Assembly (NCBI GenBank): GCA_025934635.1
Contig: JAICWX010000103.1
Coordinates: 1-25,816 of the forward strand
Source: Streptosporangiaceae bacterium
GTDB lineage: Bacteria > Actinomycetota > Actinomycetes > Streptosporangiales > Streptosporangiaceae
Length of the DNA: 25,816 nucleotides
Direction: 5' to 3'
Shown here: one piece after another, positions 13,661 to 20,964 of the stretch
How positions within the stretch are numbered: the stretch's first letter is position 1
Layout of the letters: each line of letters opens with the position of its first letter
Notes under the pieces: model-generated
Told to the model about the DNA's origin: nothing
Seen by the model: the letters and a program-made list of their open reading frames with translations, nothing else
The model's database searches: none
Translations under genes and position numbers: made by a program

Positions 13661-14386
13661 ATGCGCAAACCTGCCGCCGGGCCGGCCCCGCTCATCTGGA
13701 CCCAGCCCCCGCCGCCGCCGCGGCAGCGTTCGCTGGGCCGGGAGGAGATCGTGGCCGCCGCGATCGCACTGGCCGACCAGACCGGGGCCGGCGCCCTGAC
13801 GATGAAGGCAGTCGCGGCCCGGCTGGGCCCCTACTCGGCGATGGCGCTCTACCGGTACGTGCACAGCAAGGACGGCCTGGTCGACCTGATGCTCGACGCC
13901 GCCACGGCTGAGGTCCCGGTCCCCGGCCGCCCGGGTCCCGACTGGCGGGCCGACCTGGAGGAGCTGGCCGCGCAGACCCGGCGGATGACCACCCGGCACC
14001 CCTGGTACGCCGCGCTCTTCCACACCCGGCCGCCGGCCGGGCCGCACATGATGCAGCGACTGGAGTTCATGCTCGCCGTGCTGGCCGGCCAGGGCGCGAC
14101 CACGGCCGATGCCATGACCTACGCCGCGCTCATCGACCGGTACATCTTCGGCAGCGGCCTGCAGGAGGCCGAGGAAGCGCGGATGAGCCGGGAGCACGGC
14201 CTCGACGACGAGGCAGTGCTGCGGAGCGCGATGGCCGTCGTGCACGACCTGGCCGCCGCCTCCGGCCGCTTCCCGCTGCTGGCCGGCTGGCTGGCGCACC
14301 CGTCGGGCCCCTCTCCGGAGGAGCAGTTCGGGCTGGGGCTCGGCTTCCTGCTGGACGGCATCGCCCGGTGCCTGGAGGAGGCGTGA
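13661..14386 (+). CDS. TetR-family regulator, divergent from the GH-like gene
   Basis: The 241-residue protein has a Pro-rich N-terminal arm (PPPPPRQRSLGRE) and then the HTH: IVAAAIALADQTGAGALTMK, AVAARLGPYSAMALYRYVHSKDGLVDLMLD. The C-terminal ligand domain (~85-241) is of the tetracycline-repressor-like C type: LEELAAQTRRMTTRHPWYAALF and FGLGLGFLLDGI. No Shine-Dalgarno precedes ATG 13661 (GTAAACTCCGCTC), so the message may be leaderless or nearly so. The operator begins seven bases upstream. The epoxide hydrolase starts 27 bp after the stop, so the two are probably cotranscribed and the regulator may sense a substrate of that enzyme. Confidence 0.9.
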   Translation: MRKPAAGPAPLIWTQPPPPPRQRSLGREEIVAAAIALADQTGAGALTMKAVAARLGPYSAMALYRYVHSKDGLVDLMLDAATAEVPVPGRPGPDWRADLEELAAQTRRMTTRHPWYAALFHTRPPAGPHMMQRLEFMLAVLAGQGATTADAMTYAALIDRYIFGSGLQEAEEARMSREHGLDDEAVLRSAMAVVHDLAAASGRFPLLAGWLAHPSGPSPEEQFGLGLGFLLDGIARCLEEA

Positions 14387-14413
14387 AACCGGCGCCGGCT
14401 GGAGGGAAGATTG

Positions 14414-15565
14414 GTGTTTATGGAAACGAACGCCGAGATAACGCCGTTCCGCATCGATGTGCCGCAGGCGGAACTGGACGACCTGCGGGACCGGCTGGCC
14501 CGGACCCGGTGGCCGGACGAGCTGCCAGGGGCCGGCTGGGACTACGGCATCCCGCTGCCGTACACGAAGGAGCTGGCCGAGTACTGGCGCACCGGCTACG
14601 ACTGGCGGGTGCACGAGGCCCGGCTGAACGGGTTCGGCCAGTTCACGACCACGATCGACGGGCAGCGAATCCATTTTCTGCACATCCGTTCGGCCGCTTC
14701 TGGTGCTTTGCCCTTGATCGTGACGCACGGCTGGCCGGGCTCGGTGGTGGAGTTCATGGAGATCATCGGGCCGCTGACCGACCCGGCGGCCTTCGGCGCC
14801 GCTCCGGAGGATGCGTTTGACCTGGTCATCCCGTCTATTCCCGGCTACGGGTTCTCCGGACCGACGCATGAGCGGGGCTGGGACGTGCGGCGGGTCGCGC
14901 GGGCATGGGCTGCGCTGATGGCGCGCCTGGGGTATGGGCGGTACGGGGCGCAGGGCGGCGACTGGGGCGCGATCATCTCGCGGGAGCTCGGCCTGGCCGA
15001 CCCGGAGCACGTGGCCGGCGTGCACCTGAACATGCTCATCACCCGGCCGCCGGAGGATCTGGGCGAGCTGACCGAGGAGGAGACCCGGCGCCTGGGCCGG
15101 TCGCGGCAGTTCCGCAACACCGGATCCGGCTACAACATGATCCAGGCGACGCGGCCGCAGACGCTGGCCTACGGGCTGACCGACTCGCCGGCCGGGCAGC
15201 TGGCCTGGATCACCGAGAAGTTCTACGAGTGGACCGACGGCGGGCTGCCGCACGAGGCGGTCGACCGGGACCAGCTGCTCACCAACGTCACGCTGTACTG
15301 GCTGACCGGGACGGCCGGGTCGTCGGCGCGGCTGTACTACGAGACCCGGCAGGCGCGGGCCTGGAACCCGGTGGCCCGCTCGGACGTGCCGACCGGGGTA
15401 GCGGTCTTCCCGGGGGAGATCGCGCCGGCCATCCGGCGGTTCGCCGAGCCGGATAACAACATCGCGCACTGGTCGGAGTTCGGCCGGGGCGGGCACTTCG
15501 CCGCCATGGAGGCGCCGGACCTGCTGGTCGGCGACGTGCGCGAGTTCTTCCGGCCGCTGCGCTGA
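14414..15565 (+). CDS. Epoxide hydrolase with EHN domain (alpha/beta-hydrolase fold)
   Basis: The enzyme opens epoxides to diols through a covalent ester with an aspartate. The N-terminal EHN segment (ITPFRIDVPQAELDDLRDRL, then RWPDELPGAGWDYG) is characteristic of microsomal/juvenile-hormone-type epoxide hydrolases. The core has HGWPGS (oxyanion loop), IPSIPGYGFSGP, nucleophile D183 in QGGDWGA, and H361 in GRGGHFAAMEAP. The acid member of the triad could not be placed with confidence. TTG 14411, GTG 14414 and ATG 14420 are all in frame. I chose GTG 14414 because GGAGGG lies seven bases upstream. Full length (383 residues) is typical. It follows the TetR gene in an apparent operon; the substrate is unknown. 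Confidence 0.9.
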   Translation: MFMETNAEITPFRIDVPQAELDDLRDRLARTRWPDELPGAGWDYGIPLPYTKELAEYWRTGYDWRVHEARLNGFGQFTTTIDGQRIHFLHIRSAASGALPLIVTHGWPGSVVEFMEIIGPLTDPAAFGAAPEDAFDLVIPSIPGYGFSGPTHERGWDVRRVARAWAALMARLGYGRYGAQGGDWGAIISRELGLADPEHVAGVHLNMLITRPPEDLGELTEEETRRLGRSRQFRNTGSGYNMIQATRPQTLAYGLTDSPAGQLAWITEKFYEWTDGGLPHEAVDRDQLLTNVTLYWLTGTAGSSARLYYETRQARAWNPVARSDVPTGVAVFPGEIAPAIRRFAEPDNNIAHWSEFGRGGHFAAMEAPDLLVGDVREFFRPLR

Positions 15566-15584
15566 GGTTTCCGGTGCGGGCCGG

Positions 15585-16271
15585 TCAGGCTCCGCGGCGG
15601 CGGCCGCCCGGGGTGACCAGGCCGGTCTCGTAGGCCAGGACGACGAGCTGGGCGCGGTCGCGCGCGTTCACCTTGGTCATGATGCGGCTGACGTGGGTCT
15701 TGGAGGTCAGCGGGGACAGGAACAGGCGGGCCGCGATCTCGTCGTTGGACAGGCCCTCGGCGACCAGGCCCAGTACCTCGCGTTCCCGTTCGGTCAGCCC
15801 GTTGAGGGGGCCCCGGTGCCGGTCGCTGGGAGGCGGGCGCTCCGGCCGGGTGGCCAGATCGGTGATGAGCCGCCGGGTCACGCTCGGCGACAGCAGCGCG
15901 TCACCCCTGGCCACCACCCGGACCGCCTGGAGCAGGTCGGCGGGCTCGGTGTCCTTGACCAGGAAGCCGCTGGCCCCGGCGCGGATCGCCTGGTAGACGT
16001 ACTCGTCGGACTCGAAGGTGGTCAAGATGATGACCTTGACCCCGGCCAGGTCCTCGTCGGCACTGATCCGCCGGGTGGCTTCCAGGCCGTCCACCCCGGG
16101 CATCCGGATGTCCATCAGCACCACGTCGGCCCGCTCGCTCCGGGCCAGGTCGACGGCCTGCGCGCCGTCGATGGCCTCGCCCACCACCTGGAGGTCGGCG
16201 GCGGCGTCGATCAGGACGTGGAACCCGGCGCGGATCAGCGCCTGGTCGTCGGCGAGCAGGACCCGGATCAC
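15585..16271 (-). CDS. NarL/FixJ-type response regulator (LuxR HTH)
   Basis: The 228-residue protein has a receiver domain (1-120) with the acidic pair D8-D9, phosphoacceptor D54 in LMDIRMPG, the switch threonine in IILTTF and the lysine in FLVKDTEP. A charged linker leads to a C-terminal LuxR HTH (about 155-215): LTEREREVLGLVAEGLSNDEIAARLFLSPLTSKTHVSRI. The usual LTVKTH is LTSKTH here, a change beside the recognition helix. GTG 16271 overlaps the kinase TGA as GTGA, so the pair is translationally coupled. Phosphorylation by that kinase should activate DNA binding. Targets are unknown; no transporter or effector gene is directly linked. Confidence 0.95.
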   Translation of the reverse strand: MIRVLLADDQALIRAGFHVLIDAAADLQVVGEAIDGAQAVDLARSERADVVLMDIRMPGVDGLEATRRISADEDLAGVKVIILTTFESDEYVYQAIRAGASGFLVKDTEPADLLQAVRVVARGDALLSPSVTRRLITDLATRPERPPPSDRHRGPLNGLTEREREVLGLVAEGLSNDEIAARLFLSPLTSKTHVSRIMTKVNARDRAQLVVLAYETGLVTPGGRRRGA

Positions 16272-17482
16272 GGTCGCGTCCCTTCCCTGGCGTCGATGGG
16301 GTTACCGCTGAAGGGGAGCCGGGCCGCGACCCGGAAGCCGCCGGCCGGCCCGCGGCCGGTCTCCAGTGATCCGCCTACGGTGGCGGCGCGTTCGCGCATG
16401 CCGGCCAGGCCGTGGCCGCCATCGCCGTTGTGGCCGTGGCCGGAGGCCGGGCCGCGGCCGGTATCGGTGATCTCGATGCGCAGCTCGTCGTGGTCGTAGC
16501 CGAGCGAGACCGCCGCGATGGCCGGGCCGGCGTGCCGGATGGCGTTAGTGAGCGACTCCTGGACGATGCGGTAGGCGGCCAGGTCCACCGCGGCCGGCAA
16601 CGGGACCGGCTCCCCGGTCACGGTGAGCGTGGTGTCCAGGCCGGCCCGGCGGGCCCCGGTGATCAGGGTCTCGAGCTGGGCGGTGCCCGGCACCGGCTGG
16701 GTCGGATCGGCGTCGTCGGCCTGGCGCAGCACGTTCAGGATGGCGCGGAGCTCCCGGAGCCCCTCCTTGCTCGCGGCCTTGATCGCCTGCAGCGATTCGG
16801 CCACCGTCTCCGGGCGGGTGGACAGGACGTGGGCGGCTACCCCGGCCTGCACGTTGATGGTGGCCATGGTGTGGGCCACGACGTCGTGCAGTTCGCGGGC
16901 GATGCGCAGCCGTTCCTCGTCGACGCGGCGGCGGGCGTCCTGTTCGGCCCGGTCGCGGATGGATTCGACGTAGGCACGCCGGTTCGCCACCGCGATCCCG
17001 GCGACCACCACCGCAGCGGTCATGAACGGGAGGATGACCACGCCGCCGCCGAACGGCCCGAGCGGGTTGACCGCGATGCTGGCCGAGCCGAGCACGATCA
17101 GCGTCCCCAGCCCGTATGTCACCGCCCGCCGGAGGTCGGTCAGGCTGGCCACCGTGTACACGGCGACCATCGGGGCCACCAGCGCCGCGCCATTCAGGTA
17201 GCCGAGCAAGGTGAAGACGGTCACGGCCGCGATGGAAGTGCCGAGCACCGTGACCGGCCAGCGGCGCCGCCAGGCAAGCACCAGGCAGGCCAGCCCGACC
17301 AGGACCAGCGCGGCGGACGGGGTGTGCGGCAGGCGATGCCCGTCATGGAAATAGGCGCCGGTGCTCGGATGGGCCTCGCCGTACGCGCCGTAGACCAGCG
17401 CGCCGGTCAGGGCCAGCGCCGCGGCCGCGTCCCGCAGCGGCGGGACGAACGCTTGGCGTCTCGCCACTGCCGCTCCGTCCAT
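16268..17482 (-). CDS. Membrane sensor histidine kinase (HisKA_3 family)
   Basis: The 404-residue kinase has an N-terminal membrane region (~14-150, roughly five or six helices) with little extracytoplasmic sequence. This is typical of actinomycete NarX/DesK-like sensors that respond to the membrane or to partner proteins. The dimerisation/phosphoacceptor block RELHDVVAHTMATINVQAG places the phosphorylated histidine at H199. The catalytic domain has the N-box VQESLTNAIRHAG and ITDTGRGPASGHG. An unusual Gly/His-rich stretch (GHGHNGDGGHG) lies inside the ATP lid before LAGMRERAATVGG. ATG 17482 lacks an evident Shine-Dalgarno. It is upstream of, and overlaps, the response regulator gene. Confidence 0.94.
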   Translation of the reverse strand: MDGAAVARRQAFVPPLRDAAAALALTGALVYGAYGEAHPSTGAYFHDGHRLPHTPSAALVLVGLACLVLAWRRRWPVTVLGTSIAAVTVFTLLGYLNGAALVAPMVAVYTVASLTDLRRAVTYGLGTLIVLGSASIAVNPLGPFGGGVVILPFMTAAVVVAGIAVANRRAYVESIRDRAEQDARRRVDEERLRIARELHDVVAHTMATINVQAGVAAHVLSTRPETVAESLQAIKAASKEGLRELRAILNVLRQADDADPTQPVPGTAQLETLITGARRAGLDTTLTVTGEPVPLPAAVDLAAYRIVQESLTNAIRHAGPAIAAVSLGYDHDELRIEITDTGRGPASGHGHNGDGGHGLAGMRERAATVGGSLETGRGPAGGFRVAARLPFSGNPIDAREGTRP

Positions 17483-17590
17483 GACGCAAGCGTAGGCATG
17501 TACGCGGCCGGCGTCGCCCTCCGCAGGTAGGCGGCCTGGCTACTCCCCCGGGAGTACACCGGCTCGCGTGGCGGTCCGGTGCCGGCTGCG

Positions 17591-17640
17591 GCCGGAGTCA
17601 GCACGGGTGGCTCCGGCCGGAGTCAGCACGGGTGGCTCCG
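17591..17640. repeat. Perfect 25-bp tandem duplication upstream of the S33-type hydrolase
   Basis: Two identical 25-bp units (17591-17615 and 17616-17640) begin GCCGGAGTCAGCACGG. The first five or six bases recur after the second copy. Each unit holds a weak dyad (GGAGTC/GGCTCC). It lies between the kinase start and the hydrolase start at 17708. With the array, the 225-bp gap holds a CATAAT (17664-17669) that could be a -10 element for the hydrolase. Confidence 0.85.
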
Positions 17641-17707
17641 GCCGGGATTGGCTCATGTGCTGGCATAATCCTCACCTGTCGGGCGAGCCGATCATGGGAG
17701 GCGCAGC

Positions 17708-18661
17708 GTGAGCGGGTACCTGGACAACTCCGGGCGAGATGACGTGCTGAGCGGGGGATCCCAGATGATCGGGATCGACACGCCAGCCGGGCGGCACCAG
17801 GTGTGGGTGAAGCGGACGGGCAACAACCCGGGCCTGCGGGTGCTGCTGCTGCACGGCGGGCCGGGCGCGACCCACGAGTACCTGGAGGCCTGCGACAGCT
17901 ACCTGCCCGGCGCGGGCATCGAGTACTACTACTACGACCAGCTCGGCTCGGGCTACAGCGATCAGCCCACCGATCCGTCGCTGTGGGACCTGGACCGGTT
18001 CGTCGACGAGGTGGAGCAGGTCCGGCAGGCGCTGGGGCTCGGGTCGGATAACTTCGTCCTGTACGGCCACTCCTGGGGCGGGATCCTGGCGACCGAGTAC
18101 GCGCTGCGCCACCAGGAGCAGCTGCGGGCGATCGTCATCTCCAACATGATGTCGAGCGTCCCGGCCTACAACGCCTACGCCGAGCAGGTGCTGATGCCGG
18201 CCATGGACTCCGCCGCGCTGGCGGAGATCAAGGCGCTCGAGGCCAGCGGGGACATCGAGAACCCCCGGTACATGGAGCTGCTGAACGAGCAGCACTACGT
18301 CCACCACGTGCTGCGGATGCCGGTCGAGGACTGGCCCGACCCGGCGGTGCGCGGCTTCGCCCACATCAACCCGGCCATCTACGTGTCCATGCAGGGACCC
18401 AGCGAGCTGGGCATCAGCGCGGACGCCAGCCTGGCCCACTGGGACCGGAGCGCGGACCTGGCCTCGATCGACGTGCCCGCCCTGGTCATCGGAGCGCGGC
18501 ACGACACCATGGACCCGGGCCACATGGAGATGATGGCCGGCCGCCTGCCGCGGGGGCGTTACCTGTTCTGCCCGGACGGCAGTCACATGGCCATGTACGA
18601 CGATCAGGCGGTGTACTTCGCCGGCCTGATCGACTTCCTGCACGGTCTTGAGGGCAGGTAG
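17708..18661 (+). CDS. Alpha/beta hydrolase of the proline iminopeptidase (S33) type
   Basis: The 317-residue enzyme has the S33 signature HGGPGATHEY (oxyanion loop), the strand YYYDQLGSGYSDQP, the nucleophile elbow GHSWGG with S122, the acid D266 in GARHDTMDP and H293 in DGSHMAMY. A helical cap separates S122 and D266. Families with this set remove N-terminal proline or similar residues from peptides. Homologues are also general esterases or amidases, so the substrate is open. No signal peptide is visible. The start is GTG 17708, with GGGAGG about six bases upstream. A two-hairpin repeat follows 65 bp after the stop and may end the transcript. Confidence 0.9.
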   Translation: MSGYLDNSGRDDVLSGGSQMIGIDTPAGRHQVWVKRTGNNPGLRVLLLHGGPGATHEYLEACDSYLPGAGIEYYYYDQLGSGYSDQPTDPSLWDLDRFVDEVEQVRQALGLGSDNFVLYGHSWGGILATEYALRHQEQLRAIVISNMMSSVPAYNAYAEQVLMPAMDSAALAEIKALEASGDIENPRYMELLNEQHYVHHVLRMPVEDWPDPAVRGFAHINPAIYVSMQGPSELGISADASLAHWDRSADLASIDVPALVIGARHDTMDPGHMEMMAGRLPRGRYLFCPDGSHMAMYDDQAVYFAGLIDFLHGLEGR

Positions 18662-18726
18662 CGTGACCTCAGCTGCCGCATCTGCACCACGGGCCCCATC
18701 TGCCACTGGTCCCGGCTCTCGATAAT

Positions 18727-18844
18727 GACATCGATGCTCCATCGATGTCGCGGGAGCGGCATTGATGCTCCACCGATGCCGTTAGCCGCGCCACCCGGGA
18801 CGCTGCCGCCTGGCGTCAGGCGTACCACGGACCTCATCCGCCCC
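18727..18844. repeat. Dispersed two-hairpin repeat, copy B
   Basis: This copy aligns without gaps to 7318-7435 (about 75% identity by hand count). Its first hairpin is perfect: GACATCGATG-CTC-CATCGATGTC. The second, GGCATTGATG-CTC-CACCGATGCC, pairs with two G-U-type mismatches. The conserved tail ends in CATCCGCCCC. It starts 65 bp after the S33-type hydrolase stop and lies just before a degraded gene fragment. It has the same strand orientation as copy A. Confidence 0.75.
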
Positions 18845-18901
18845 ACGAGCAGGGGCGGGTCATTCATAGTGGCCGGTGTCAGGCATCTGTCTCTGCTGTG
18901 A

Positions 18902-19054
18902 CGACGCCGGCGCCTGTACACCGGCCTGGCCGGTTCGGTCACCCGCGGCGATTACCGGCCGCTGGAAGGCGCCCGGCACAGCAGCATGACCACTGACCGC
19001 CCGGACGCGGTCGTCCAGGCCGTCCGCGACCTGCTCACGATGGTGACGAGCTAG
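18902..19054 (+). pseudogene. 3' remnant of an alpha/beta hydrolase gene
   Basis: The plus strand has an open stretch of about 50 codons that begins after an in-frame TGA (18899-18901) and ends at TAG 19052-19054. Its peptide includes LEGARHSSMTTDRPDAVVQA followed by VRDLL. This resembles the C-terminal end of alpha/beta hydrolases, where a G-x-x-H catalytic histidine is followed by a D/RPDAV helix. No start codon with the N-terminal domains is present upstream, where copy B of the two-hairpin repeat lies instead. The intact hydrolase at 17708-18661 has its own C-terminus, so this is a separate truncated gene. Its stop shares CTAG with the convergent ATPase stop. Confidence 0.55.
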
Positions 19055-20532
19055 TCGCCCCCGGGGTAGAGCCGGTCCGCTCCGACCAGGAGAACGTCGC
19101 CGCCTTCGGCCGCAGCGGCCAGGGCAGCGTCGAAGCCCGCCCCCGAGTAGCAGGCCAGGGTGGTGGCGGTGGTGTCGTACCCCTTGACGGCCAGCAGCGC
19201 GCGGGCCCGGCGCAGGCGCTCGACGTGGCGCAGGCCCATGACCTTGCCCCATTTCGCCTCGCCGAGCGAGATCAGCGGCCGCGGCTCACCGGGCCGGACC
19301 GGGCCGAAAACGGCCACGTCGATCTCGATCTGCACCTTGTTCCGCGGATCGGCGACGGTCCCCGAGGCCACCTCTCCCACCGGGACGCCGAAGACGCGCC
19401 GGCCCTGCGCCCGGGCGAACTCCCGGCACAGTGCCTCGAAATGCGGGCCGGCCACCTGCGAGCCGAACGCCGGGCCGCTGTCGGCCCAGACTTCGGCTCC
19501 CAGCCCGATTTCCAGGTCGGCCCACCGGGGCCGCATGACCGTCTCGTAGAACGTGACCAGCGGCTCGGTGATGCGGTACCGCGTCCGGCCGGCCCGGAAC
19601 ACGTCGGTCTCCTTCACCACCAGGCCGGCGTCCTCGAGCACGTTGAGCGGGTGCGCGATATCGGATGCCCGGCGGCCGATGTAGTTCGCGATGCCGCCCC
19701 AGGTCTCGTTCCGCGCGGCGATCGCCGCCAGCACCGAGTGGTAGAGCGCCGGGTCGCGGATGTCGGTCTCCTCGGCTAGCAGGTACCGTGCCTCGCGGAG
19801 CAGCGGGCGGTCCGGGTTGAGGACCGAGCGCACCACCCAGCCGTCGAAATCATCCGGGCCCGCCGGAGCGTCGTCGCGGACGAACTGGCGGCGGTACGCC
19901 GGGGTGCCGCCGACGATCGCGTGCAGCCGCACGGCGAGCCCGGGATCGCTGACCCCCCAGAACCGCGCCGCGTCCCGGTAGCCGAACGGCTTGATGACCA
20001 TCTCCAGGCCGGCCCGTCCCCGCAGCGGGGCGTTACCCGCCAGCAGGCCGCCCATCACGGACATCGCCGAACCGCAGAGCAGGACGCGGGCACGGCTGCC
20101 GCCGCCCTGCGAAGGCCCGCGGCCGTCGATCTCCCGGCGCAGCAGGGAAGGACGCGCGGGAGTGGCCTTCACCAGGTAGGAGAACTCGTCGATGATCAGC
20201 GGAACCGGGTCCGGCCCGGCCAGATCGGCGAAGTACCGCAGCGCGTTCTCCCAGTCCGGGAACGAGAAGTCGGCGGCGGAGCCGGCGTGCCGGGCCAGGG
20301 CCGCGCCGAACATCCGCAGTGACTCGGCCTCGGTGGCCTCGGCCGCCTCGAAGAAGAAGCCGCCGGTGGCCGCGGCGAGCGACCGGAGCAGGTAGGTCTT
20401 GCCCTGGCGGCGGCGCCCGCTGACGATGCCGAGGGTCGCCTCCGGGCGCGGGTCGGCGGCGAAGTCGGCCAGCGCCTGCCATTCCCGGTCCCGCCCGAAG
20501 ACGTGAGCGGGCTTGCCGAGAGCGTGCGCCAT
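19051..20532 (-). CDS. AAA/P-loop ATPase with C-terminal DUF234-like PD-(D/E)XK domain
   Basis: The 493-residue protein is of the archaeal-type ATPase family. FGRDREWQALADFA is the usual lead-in, SGRRRQGKT (K45) is the Walker A and PLIIDEFSYL the Walker B. CGSAMSVM follows as a sensor-like strand, then a helical region with GGTPAYRRQF. A winged-helix part follows (IANYIGRRASDIAHPLNVLE, with ETDVFRAGRTRYRITEPLVT). The C-terminal ~130 residues look like DUF234: GPHFEALCREFA, QIEIDVAVF and SLGEAKWG give the E...D...E-x-K arrangement of a PD-(D/E)XK nuclease fold. The role of this family is unknown; nucleic-acid sensing or cleavage is an inference. ATG 20532 follows CGGAGACAGGG. The promoter holds a striking phased repeat. 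Confidence 0.87.
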   Translation of the reverse strand: MAHALGKPAHVFGRDREWQALADFAADPRPEATLGIVSGRRRQGKTYLLRSLAAATGGFFFEAAEATEAESLRMFGAALARHAGSAADFSFPDWENALRYFADLAGPDPVPLIIDEFSYLVKATPARPSLLRREIDGRGPSQGGGSRARVLLCGSAMSVMGGLLAGNAPLRGRAGLEMVIKPFGYRDAARFWGVSDPGLAVRLHAIVGGTPAYRRQFVRDDAPAGPDDFDGWVVRSVLNPDRPLLREARYLLAEETDIRDPALYHSVLAAIAARNETWGGIANYIGRRASDIAHPLNVLEDAGLVVKETDVFRAGRTRYRITEPLVTFYETVMRPRWADLEIGLGAEVWADSGPAFGSQVAGPHFEALCREFARAQGRRVFGVPVGEVASGTVADPRNKVQIEIDVAVFGPVRPGEPRPLISLGEAKWGKVMGLRHVERLRRARALLAVKGYDTTATTLACYSGAGFDAALAAAAEGGDVLLVGADRLYPGGD

Positions 20533-20559
20533 GACCCTGTCTCCGGAATGTGTTCTGTG

Positions 20560-20596
20560 CTTCAGTGAAGTATGGTTCAGTAAACTATACTTCAGT
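20560..20596. promoter_or_regulatory. Phased TTCAGT triplet and nested palindromes upstream of the ATPase gene
   Basis: TTCAGT occurs at 20561, 20576 and 20591, exactly 15 bp apart. Two inverted repeats overlap it: CTTCAGTGAAG (20560-20570) and TGAAGTAT...ATACTTCA (20566-20573 with 20587-20594). The block is AT-rich in an otherwise very GC-rich region and ends about 28 bp upstream of ATG 20532. It looks like a multi-site operator for the ATPase gene. Confidence 0.65.
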
Positions 20597-20605
20597 CAAT
20601 GCTAC

Positions 20606-20944
20606 TCAGGCCAGTATCACCTGGTCACCTGGGGCCCGGCGGATCGCGCTGGATATCTGGGGCGCCGTCCTGAGCACGTAATGACCGTTCGGGCACTTGA
20701 TGTCGTAGAACCGGTCGCCTGGATGACTCAGGACGAAAGCCCGCCGCCGCTGGGCTTCCGGGTCCGCGGCCGACGCCGAGGCCAGGCGCTGCTCGGTGCT
20801 GCGGAGCATCAGGTCATTGCTCACCGGGGTCACGAGGAAGCCCTCCGGCGCGGTGATCCGCAGTCCCCGGAAAAGCCCCCACGACGCCGTCGCCATCAGC
20901 TGCCCGCATTCCGGGCAGATGAGCTGCTTACCGGGGCTGGCCAT
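20606..20944 (-). CDS. Small zinc-ribbon-like protein downstream of miaB
   Basis: The 112-residue protein has two candidate metal half-sites. CPECG holds C10 and C13 near the N-terminus, and CPNGHY holds C84 and H88 near the C-terminus. Between them are a beta-rich stretch (WGLFRGLRITAPEGFLVTP) and an acidic-basic helix with DPEAQRRRAFVLSH. This resembles uncharacterised actinobacterial zinc-ribbon proteins. No enzymatic residues stand out. ATG 20944 begins only 20 bp after the miaB stop on the same strand, so it is probably cotranscribed with miaB and its product may act near RNA or ribosomes. That last point rests on position alone. Confidence 0.8.
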   Translation of the reverse strand: MASPGKQLICPECGQLMATASWGLFRGLRITAPEGFLVTPVSNDLMLRSTEQRLASASAADPEAQRRRAFVLSHPGDRFYDIKCPNGHYVLRTAPQISSAIRRAPGDQVILA

Positions 20945-20964
20945 CGGGCTCCGGAGGGGTGCCC

